From Aminivibrio pyruvatiphilus (GTDB lineage: Bacteria; Synergistota; Synergistia; Synergistales; Aminobacteriaceae), in the NCBI RefSeq assembly GCF_004366815.1, contig NZ_SORI01000004.1, positions 62,001 to 126,000 of the forward strand: a stretch of 64,000 nucleotides of DNA. Reading direction: 5' to 3'. Shown piece after piece: positions 9,775-16,203 of this stretch; position 1 is the first letter of the stretch; each line of letters begins with the position of its first letter. Below the pieces are notes generated by a model. It worked only from the letters and a program-made list of their open reading frames with translations, was not told the DNA's origin and did no database searches. Both the position numbers and the translations under genes were made by a program.

Positions 9775-11304
9775 ATGAAGGGCAAAAAAGCGCTTCTCTC
9801 CGTTTTCGACAAGACGGGAATCGCCCGCTTCGCGGAAGAACTTGTTTCCCTGGGCTGGGATCTGATTTCCAGTTCAGGAACGGCCGATCATCTCAGGAAG
9901 GCCGGCATGCCTGTCACCGAAGTCTCCGACGTCACCGGGTACCCCCACATTCTCGGGGGCAGGGTGAAAACCCTCCATCCCCTCGTCTTCGGAGGAATTC
10001 TCGCCCGGAGGGAAGTAGCGGGGGACATGAAGGAGACGGAGCAGTTCGGCATTCCCCTGCTCGACATGATCGTCTGCAACCTCTACCCCTTCGAGGAGAC
10101 GGCCCGCCGTGCTCCTGAACTGGACGAACTTCTCGAGAACATCGATATTGGGGGAGTCTCCCTGCTGAGAGCCGCAGCCAAAAACTACCGGCAGGTCGTT
10201 GTGCTCACTGACCCCGGCGATTATGACGGCATCGCAGCAGAACTCCGTTCCGAAGGGGATGTTTGCCAGGAAAGCAGGCAGAAACTGGCACTAAAGGCCT
10301 TCCGCTCCACCTCTGCATACGATGCCGCCATCGTCGACGGGCTTGCTGAGGCGACCGGGTCAGCCCCCACTCACCTTCCGGAAAAAATGCCCCTTGCCTT
10401 TGTGAAGAAACAGGATCTCCGGTACGGTGAAAACCCCCACCAGGAAGCATCCCTTTACCTGCCTTCCCTTGCGGATCTTCCGTGGGAACAGATTTCCGGA
10501 AAGCCTCTTTCCTACAACAATATCCTCGACACCGACTGCGCCATGAGAGGATGCGCCCTCCTCCAGGACTGCTGCGGAGCCCTGGTGATCAAGCACACCA
10601 CCCCCTGCGGCATGGCCTGCGGTTCCACTCCGCGGGAGGCCTACGAGAAGGCGGTGGGGTGCGATCCTGTTTCCGCCTTCGGCGGAGTGGTGGGAATTTC
10701 GAAAAAAGTGGACATGGAAACGGTGCTCGCCATAGCGGACCGGTTCACCGAGGTGCTTGTTGCCCCTGATTATGACGATGAAACGGTGGAAATTCTCCGG
10801 GAGAAGAAACCTTCCCTCCGGGTGCTCCGCTGGAAGGGCGGCAGGGTGTCTCCCCTCCAGTTCACCGGAACCTGGAGCGGCCTCCTGGTGCAGCAGGACA
10901 GCCTTCCTCCCCTTCCCCTTCCCGATAAGGGCGAATGGATAGGGAAACCGCGGCCCGACCTCTGGGAAGACCTTCTCTTCGCCTGGAAAGTGGCCGCCCT
11001 TTCCAAGAGCAACGCCATCTCCATCGTGAAGAACCGGGAAGCGGTGGGTATAGGAAGAGGTTTCTGCAGCAGGCTCCACGCCGTCGATTTTGCCGTGAGG
11101 CAGGCCGGAGAGAAGGCACGGGGAGCGGTTCTGGGCTCCGATGCATTCTTCCCCTTCTCCGACGGTATCGAGGCGGCTGCGGACGCCGGCATCGAGGCGA
11201 TCATCCAGCCCGGCGGATCGGTACGGGACAGCGAAGTCTTCTCATCCGCAGAAAAGCTCGGCATTTCCATGTTCATCAGCGGATGGCGCACGTTCCGCCA
11301 CTGA
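9775..11304 (+). CDS. purH: Bifunctional AICAR transformylase / IMP cyclohydrolase (PurH)
   Basis: This 509-residue bifunctional enzyme carries out the last two steps to IMP. The N-terminal cyclohydrolase domain shows ALLSVFDKTGIARFAEEL, SSSGTADHLRKAG and HPHILGGRVKTLHP-like sequence; the C-terminal transformylase domain has QDLRYGENPHQEA, VIKHTTPCGMA and the closing SDAFFPFSDGIE with IQPGGSVRD. A longer frame begins inside purN, but AAGGAG ahead of the ATG at 9775 and the family N-terminus support the start given. It is followed by purD after 14 bases. Confidence 0.97.
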   Translation: MKGKKALLSVFDKTGIARFAEELVSLGWDLISSSGTADHLRKAGMPVTEVSDVTGYPHILGGRVKTLHPLVFGGILARREVAGDMKETEQFGIPLLDMIVCNLYPFEETARRAPELDELLENIDIGGVSLLRAAAKNYRQVVVLTDPGDYDGIAAELRSEGDVCQESRQKLALKAFRSTSAYDAAIVDGLAEATGSAPTHLPEKMPLAFVKKQDLRYGENPHQEASLYLPSLADLPWEQISGKPLSYNNILDTDCAMRGCALLQDCCGALVIKHTTPCGMACGSTPREAYEKAVGCDPVSAFGGVVGISKKVDMETVLAIADRFTEVLVAPDYDDETVEILREKKPSLRVLRWKGGRVSPLQFTGTWSGLLVQQDSLPPLPLPDKGEWIGKPRPDLWEDLLFAWKVAALSKSNAISIVKNREAVGIGRGFCSRLHAVDFAVRQAGEKARGAVLGSDAFFPFSDGIEAAADAGIEAIIQPGGSVRDSEVFSSAEKLGISMFISGWRTFRH

Positions 11305-11318
11305 GGAGGCAGGGGGGA

Positions 11319-12608
11319 ATGACAAACTTTCTGGTTGTCGGCGGCGGATCCAGGGAACACGCCATCGTGTGGGCCCTTTCGAAATCGGGTGCCGTCGGAA
11401 CCATTCATGCGGCGCCCGGAAATGCCGGCATGGCGTCACTCGCCGTCCTCCACCCCTCTGCAGGCCTTTCCGCCGGGGAGCTTCTTCCCCTTCTCCGGGC
11501 CCATTCCATAGGCCTCGTGGTCATCGGTCCGGAAGTTCCTCTTGCAGCCGGTCTCGCAGATGACCTCCGGAATGAAGGCCTTTCCGTATTCGGTCCCGGA
11601 AAGGCAGGAGCCATGCTCGAAGGAAGCAAGCTCCACGCCAAGAAATTTATGGAGAGGCACGGCATCCCCACAGCGCCCTGGGATCTGTGTTCCACCGTGG
11701 ACGAAGTGCGCTCGGCCCTTGAAAAGCGCCGCGCTCCCTTTATAGTCAAGGCAGACGGCCTGGCCGCAGGCAAGGGCGTGGTTGTCGCCTCTTCCATGGA
11801 GGAAGCGATACAGGCCGCCAGGGGGATGATCGAAGAGGGCCTCCTCGGAGAATCAGGCAGGAAGGTCATCGTTGAAGACGCCCTGGAGGGGGAGGAACTG
11901 ACCGTCCTCGCCCTCACCGACGGCCTGACCTGGAGGATGCTGCCTCCAAGCCAGGACCACAAGAGGGTGTTCGACGGCGACAGGGGGCCGAATACCGGCG
12001 GAATGGGGGCCTTTGCACCGGTGCCGTGGGTTGATTCATCCCTGTGCGACAGGATCAGGAACCTGATTCTCGAGCCCTCGTTCCGGGGACTCCGGGAAGA
12101 CGGAATCCCCTACTGCGGCATACTCTACGCCGGACTGATGATCGGGTCTGACGGAATGCCCAGGGTCATAGAGTACAATGTCCGGTTCGGAGACCCTGAA
12201 GCCCAGGTTGTGATTCCTCTTCTCGAGGGCGATTTTGGGGAGTTGATCATCGCATGCTGCGAGGGACGGCTCGGCGAAGTTTCTTTCCGGGAACCCGCCC
12301 GGTGGTCTGCAGACGTGGTTCTCGCCTCAGGAGGATATCCAGGATCATTCGAAAAGGGTAAAAAAATTACGGGCCTCGACGAAGCCGCCGGTATGACGGA
12401 TTTTCTTGTATTCCACGGCGGCACCGCCCTGGACCCGGAAGGGCACTTCATCACGTCCGGGGGCAGGGTTCTCAGCGCTGTAGGACTTGGAAACTCCCTG
12501 GAGGAGGCCATCGCAAAGGCCTACGAGGGAGCTTCCGCGATCAGCTTTGAAAACGTGCACTACAGGAAGGACATAGGCCAAAAGGCATTCCGCCAAAGGA
12601 GGAAATGA
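11319..12608 (+). CDS. purD: Phosphoribosylamine-glycine ligase (GAR synthetase)
   Basis: PurD, a 429-residue ATP-grasp ligase, joins phosphoribosylamine and glycine. The N-terminus FLVVGGGSREHAIVWAL is diagnostic, followed by VVIGPEVPLAAGLAD, FIVKADGLAAGKGVVV (ATP-grasp), DHKRVFDGDRGPNTGGMGA and EYNVRFGDPEAQV. The start ATG at 11319 follows a purine-rich GGAGGCAGGGGGG; the same frame is open back into purH but that part shows no family similarity. purE begins three bases after the stop. Confidence 0.97.
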   Translation: MTNFLVVGGGSREHAIVWALSKSGAVGTIHAAPGNAGMASLAVLHPSAGLSAGELLPLLRAHSIGLVVIGPEVPLAAGLADDLRNEGLSVFGPGKAGAMLEGSKLHAKKFMERHGIPTAPWDLCSTVDEVRSALEKRRAPFIVKADGLAAGKGVVVASSMEEAIQAARGMIEEGLLGESGRKVIVEDALEGEELTVLALTDGLTWRMLPPSQDHKRVFDGDRGPNTGGMGAFAPVPWVDSSLCDRIRNLILEPSFRGLREDGIPYCGILYAGLMIGSDGMPRVIEYNVRFGDPEAQVVIPLLEGDFGELIIACCEGRLGEVSFREPARWSADVVLASGGYPGSFEKGKKITGLDEAAGMTDFLVFHGGTALDPEGHFITSGGRVLSAVGLGNSLEEAIAKAYEGASAISFENVHYRKDIGQKAFRQRRK

Positions 12609-12611
12609 ACA

Positions 12612-13145
12612 ATGAGAGACGAAGAGAGATCAGCACCCGAAATAGGCATTCTGCTCGGATCGAAATCCGACCTGGCACTGGTGAGGAAGGTGGAGGAGGT
12701 TTTTTCCTTCTTCGGCGTGACATGGGAAATTTCTGTTGCTTCGGCCCACAGGACCCCGGAGGATGTGGCCCGCTACGCCTCAAGGGCAAGAGAACGGGGG
12801 ATCCGGGTGCTTGTGGCTGCAGCGGGTCTTTCCGCCGCCCTTCCCGGAGTGGTGGCCGCCCATACTACCCTTCCGGTGGTGGGAATTCCGGTGAATGCCG
12901 GATCAGTGGGAGGGCTTGACGCCCTGCTGGCCGTGGCCCAGATGCCTCCCGGCGTTCCCGTGGCGTCGGTGGGAATCGACGGGGTAAAAAACGCCGCCCT
13001 TTTTGCCGTGAGAATACTCGGCCTGCACAGGGAAGATATCGCAGCCAGGCTCGAGGATTGGTCCGGAAAGGAAAAGGAAGCGGTCCGCTCGGTGAGAAAG
13101 GAACTTGGGGATCTCCCCTGCCCTCCTGAAGAAGTCTTTTCCTGA
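12612..13145 (+). CDS. purE: 5-(carboxyamino)imidazole ribonucleotide mutase / AIR carboxylase (PurE)
   Basis: The 177-residue protein has the PurE hallmarks GILLGSKSDLALV, ISVASAHRTPEDV, AAAGLSAALPGVVAAHTTLPVVG and VASVGIDGVKNAALFAV. It is the last gene of the purine operon, read from an ATG three bases after purD, and ends ahead of a strong terminator. No purK (N5-CAIR synthetase) accompanies it anywhere in the operon, so either purK is elsewhere or the enzyme carboxylates AIR directly with CO2; the sequence alone does not decide. purB, purA and guaAB are also absent from this window. Confidence 0.95.
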   Translation: MRDEERSAPEIGILLGSKSDLALVRKVEEVFSFFGVTWEISVASAHRTPEDVARYASRARERGIRVLVAAAGLSAALPGVVAAHTTLPVVGIPVNAGSVGGLDALLAVAQMPPGVPVASVGIDGVKNAALFAVRILGLHREDIAARLEDWSGKEKEAVRSVRKELGDLPCPPEEVFS

Positions 13146-13183
13146 CGAATCAGAAGAAAAGAGACTGTGCCGGTTCAATGAAC

Positions 13184-13222
13184 AAAACCGGGGCCTCACT
13201 GAGAAGAAGAGGCCCCGGTTTT
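13184..13222. terminator. Bidirectional rho-independent terminator between purE and argG
   Basis: A perfect 14-bp stem (13184-13197 with 13209-13222) with an 11-base loop is flanked by A-rich sequence on one side and T-rich on the other, so it can stop both the rightward purine transcript and the leftward argG transcript. Confidence 0.92.
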
Positions 13223-13244
13223 CCGTGTTGTCCGCTGTCCTTGT

Positions 13245-14471
13245 TTACTGGGCGGGGATCTCGATGGCTTCCTTGGACTCGTGCACCTGCCTCCACGTCT
13301 TGATGGGAAGACCCCATATCTTGATGAAGCCCACGGCGGCGCTGTGGTCGAAGGCGTCTCCTTCCGAATAGGTGGCGAGGGTATGGCTGTAGATGGAATC
13401 CACTGACTTCATGCCTCTCACTACGGCTTCTCCCTTGTACATCCTGACTTTTACAATCCCTGAAACGTACTCCTGGGTTGTTTCGATAAAGGAGTTGATG
13501 GCGTCCTTCAGGGGAGAGAACCAGTAGCCTTCGTAGGTGAGGTCGCTGAACTTGATTTCCAGTTCTTTCTTTGCGGCGATGACCTTCTTGTCAAGGGTCA
13601 GGGTCTCAAGGGCCCGGTGGGCGTTGATCAGGGTAATGGCAGCGGGGCATTCATAGACTTCCCTGCTCTTGAACCCCACAAGCCGGTCTTCCAGCATGTC
13701 GATCCTTCCGACTCCGTGCCGGCCGGCCCTGACGTTCAGTGCTTCGATAAGAGCCGGACCGTCCATCTTCTCTCCGTCGAGAGCTACGGGGATTCCCTTG
13801 CTGAAGGCGATCTCCACGTATTCCGGCTCATCCGGAGTGTCCCAGGGATCGACCGTCAGGGTGTAGGCGTCCGAAGGAGGTTCATTCCACGGATCCTCCA
13901 GAATGCCGCATTCGATGGACCTGCCCCAGATGTTGTCGTCAATGCTGTAGGGCGAAGCGGCCGTCGCAAGGACGGGAATTCCGTGGGCCTGTGCATACTC
14001 CATCTCCGCCTCGCGGGTGAAGTGCCAGTCGCGGACGGGGGCGAGCACCTGCAGCTCGGGGTTGAGCGCATTGGTGCACACCTCGATGCGGACCTGGTCC
14101 TGTCCTTTGCCGGTGCAGCCGTGGGCGACGGCCACAGCTCCTTCCTTCTTCGCTATCTCCGCCATGACCTCCGCGATGAGAGGCCTCGAAAGGGCCGAGT
14201 TCAGAGGATAGGTGCTCTGGTACATGCCGTTTGCCTTCAGGGAGGGCCAGACGAATTTCTCCACGAAGACCTTCTTGAGGTCGAGAACATAGGCTTTCAC
14301 CGCTCCGCTCCGCAGGGCCTTGTTCTTCGCCGCCTCGAGATCCACCGCCTGCTGACCCACGTCGGCCGTCATGGTGACCACGTCGTATCCCTGTTCCGTG
14401 AGCCACATGACGGCTACGGACGTATCAAGACCACCGCTGTACGCCAGAACCACTTTGCCCTTTTTCGACAT
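13245..14471 (-). CDS. argG: Argininosuccinate synthase (ArgG)
   Basis: ArgG (408 residues) ligates citrulline and aspartate with ATP in arginine synthesis. It begins GKVVLAYSGGLDTSVAV, the PP-loop of N-type ATP pyrophosphatases, and continues with VAHGCTGKGQDQVR, TAASPYSIDDNIWGRS and RAGRHGVGRIDMLEDR. The frame extends 81 codons further upstream, through the leader, but the ATG at 14471 has GGAGG eight bases before it and matches the family start. No argH is adjacent. Expression is most likely controlled by the T-box leader immediately upstream. Confidence 0.97.
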   Translation of the reverse strand: MSKKGKVVLAYSGGLDTSVAVMWLTEQGYDVVTMTADVGQQAVDLEAAKNKALRSGAVKAYVLDLKKVFVEKFVWPSLKANGMYQSTYPLNSALSRPLIAEVMAEIAKKEGAVAVAHGCTGKGQDQVRIEVCTNALNPELQVLAPVRDWHFTREAEMEYAQAHGIPVLATAASPYSIDDNIWGRSIECGILEDPWNEPPSDAYTLTVDPWDTPDEPEYVEIAFSKGIPVALDGEKMDGPALIEALNVRAGRHGVGRIDMLEDRLVGFKSREVYECPAAITLINAHRALETLTLDKKVIAAKKELEIKFSDLTYEGYWFSPLKDAINSFIETTQEYVSGIVKVRMYKGEAVVRGMKSVDSIYSHTLATYSEGDAFDHSAAVGFIKIWGLPIKTWRQVHESKEAIEIPAQ

Positions 14472-14724
14472 GAAAATCCCTCCAGGATACTCTAAAAATA
14501 AAAACCCGCCCCGGAAAGGGGCGGGCGTTTGCCCGTGTGCCACCCTGCCTTGCGCGAAATGCGCCCGGCGTCTGTTTCTCCCTGGCCGGAAGCCTTTCCT
14601 CGAAACAGGCTCAGGGGTCCTCTTCCTCCCTGCCGGAGCCGGAAAAGCTTTCAGCCGCGGCTCTTCCTCTCTGTTGCCCGCAAAGGAGTACTCTTCCCCG
14701 TCATCGCCTTTCAAAACGCCGACG
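14472..14724 (-). promoter_or_regulatory. T-box riboswitch leader of argG
   Basis: Read on the minus strand, the roughly 250-base leader contains the T-box core AGGGTGGCAC (14537-14546). It can form an antiterminator: AGGG, a seven-base bulge TGGCACA, CGGGC, a four-base loop, GCCCG, then CCCT. The TGGC of the bulge would pair with the NCCA end of an uncharged tRNA having a G discriminator. The antiterminator's 3' strand is also the 5' strand of the terminator at 14505-14525, so the two are mutually exclusive. Upstream, GGGG/CCCC and CTCC/GGAG helices enclose an internal loop with an AGTA motif (14689-14692) opposite GAAGAGGA (14618-14625), which looks like the specifier loop. The codon reads GAG (Glu) in the canonical register or AGG (Arg) one base later; I cannot settle which. 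Confidence 0.82.
14505..14525 (-). terminator. Attenuator terminator in the argG leader
   Basis: On the minus strand an eight-bp GC-only stem (CCCGCCCC with GGGGCGGG, loop of five) is followed directly by TTTTTATTTTT and lies only about 35 bases before the argG start. Its 5' arm overlaps the T-box antiterminator. Confidence 0.88.
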
Positions 14725-14730
14725 AAGAAG

Positions 14731-14758
14731 ATTATACAGAGGAATAAACAAATGTCAA
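14731..14758 (-). promoter_or_regulatory. Promoter of the argG T-box transcript
   Basis: On the minus strand, TTGACA (14753-14758), a 16-base spacer and TATAAT (14731-14736) are both perfect consensus hexamers. Transcription would start near 14724, at the beginning of the T-box leader. Confidence 0.88.
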
Positions 14759-14773
14759 GTAAACCAGATTCAG

Positions 14774-15559
14774 TTACTTGAAGTTTATTTTTTCGGCGCC
14801 GTCTGCTGTGAGAGTGTCGATGGAAGGAAAATGGGTCATGTCCATGTGTACGGGAGTTACAGAAACGTACCCGTTTGCCGCCGCCCAGACGTCGCTGCCC
14901 TCCTCGAGCTGATCCTCCGGGCGTCCCGCCACCCAGTAGTAGGTCCTTCCTCCGGGATCGGTAAAGCGGGTCACCTTTCCCTCGTACAGCCGGACGCCCT
15001 TCCTGGTGACCCTGATGCCCCTGAGGAGGGACAGGGGAACATTGGGGACGTTCACGTTCAGAAGGACTCCCCGGGGAAGAGGATTGGAGCTGATGAATTC
15101 GATCAGGGCCCCGGCAACCGTAGAGGCGGTTTCATAATGCTGTTCCTGGTCGCTTTCATGGCAGTCCAGGGAGAAGGCGATGGCTCCCCGTCCGAGGATG
15201 ACCCCTTCCATGGCTGCCGATACCGTTCCCGAATAGGTCAGGTCGTCGCCCAGGTTCGGTCCCCTGTTGATTCCGGAGACCACGAGCTCCGGATCGGGCA
15301 TGATCTCCTCCATCCCAAGGACGACACAGTCAGAGGGAGTGCCGTCGCAGGCGAAAACGGCGCATTCGGGAGGATAGGGTCCCGGGGCGGCCTTCCAGAG
15401 CCGGAGAGGCCGGGTCAGGGTGATGGAGTGCCCGACGCTGCTCCGCTCCCGGTCGGGGGCGGTGACGGCACATTCGTGCCCCAGCCGGCAGAGGGCTGAA
15501 GCCAGTTCCACGATGCCGGGGGCGAAAACTCCGTCGTCATTGGTGATGAGCAGTTTCAT
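14774..15559 (-). CDS. surE: 5'/3'-nucleotidase SurE
   Basis: SurE is a metal-dependent survival nucleotidase acting on nucleoside monophosphates. The 261-residue product starts LLITNDDGVFAPGI, where the Asp-Asp pair binds metal, and has APDRERSSVGHSITL, FACDGTPSDCV and VVSGINRGPNLGDDLTYSGTV, all characteristic. AGGAG precedes the ATG at 15559. It ends 50 bases short of the T-box promoter region of argG and appears to be the last gene of the long leftward string that begins at hpf/hypA. Confidence 0.96.
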   Translation of the reverse strand: MKLLITNDDGVFAPGIVELASALCRLGHECAVTAPDRERSSVGHSITLTRPLRLWKAAPGPYPPECAVFACDGTPSDCVVLGMEEIMPDPELVVSGINRGPNLGDDLTYSGTVSAAMEGVILGRGAIAFSLDCHESDQEQHYETASTVAGALIEFISSNPLPRGVLLNVNVPNVPLSLLRGIRVTRKGVRLYEGKVTRFTDPGGRTYYWVAGRPEDQLEEGSDVWAAANGYVSVTPVHMDMTHFPSIDTLTADGAEKINFK

Positions 15560-15569
15560 TTTGAAACTC

Positions 15570-16178
15570 CTACAGAAGTATCAACCTGAGGAAAAACATC
15601 ACCACGGGCCCCATGATGGCCTGCACCACACCGAGAGCGACAAGGATCATGAGGATGAAAAAACCGTACCGTTCGAGCCAGAAATACTTCTCCAGGAGCG
15701 CCGGCGGCAGAAGGGGGTATAGCAACTTCGAACCGTCGAGGGGCGGAATGGGGATGAGGTTGAAAACGGCGAGGCCGATGTTGATGACGATCATCAGGAA
15801 GATGAACTGTCTCAGGGCCGGAATCGCGAGAAACGGGTACGGAAAGAGCCTGGCGATCATACCGAACAGGAAGGCCGTGAGAAAGTTTCCGCTCACTCCC
15901 GCAATGGAGACGAGGAACATATCCCTCCGGGGATGCTTGAAATATCTCGGGTCCACGGGCACCGGCTTTGCCCATCCGAACCTGAACAGAAGGAGCATGA
16001 GGGCTCCTATGGGGTCAAAATGATGCAGGGGGTTGAGGGTCAGCCTGCCCATCCGGGCAGCCGTGGGGTCTCCGAGCCGGTATGCCATATAGCCATGGCA
16101 GAACTCGTGGAAGGTTATGGCCCAGAGAACGGCAGGTACGCTCAGTAACAGGTCCGCAAGTGCGGGCATACGCAACAT
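15570..16178 (-). CDS. Site-2-protease-family (M50) membrane metalloprotease, YwhC/Rip-like
   Basis: A 202-residue, strongly hydrophobic protein with about five or six membrane segments. It has the zinc-binding HEFCH in the first segment (AITFHEFCHGYMAYRLGD) and the second catalytic motif NLIPIPPLDGSK, where the Asp is the third zinc ligand. This is the short, PDZ-less branch of site-2 proteases; the substrate is unknown. The ATG at 16178 has GGAGAG upstream. It lies between surE (10 bases) and the tRNA nucleotidyltransferase fusion (25 bases) in the same direction. Confidence 0.9.
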   Translation of the reverse strand: MLRMPALADLLLSVPAVLWAITFHEFCHGYMAYRLGDPTAARMGRLTLNPLHHFDPIGALMLLLFRFGWAKPVPVDPRYFKHPRRDMFLVSIAGVSGNFLTAFLFGMIARLFPYPFLAIPALRQFIFLMIVINIGLAVFNLIPIPPLDGSKLLYPLLPPALLEKYFWLERYGFFILMILVALGVVQAIMGPVVMFFLRLILL

Positions 16179-16203
16179 TGGTCTTCACTCTCCTTTAAAA
16201 AAC

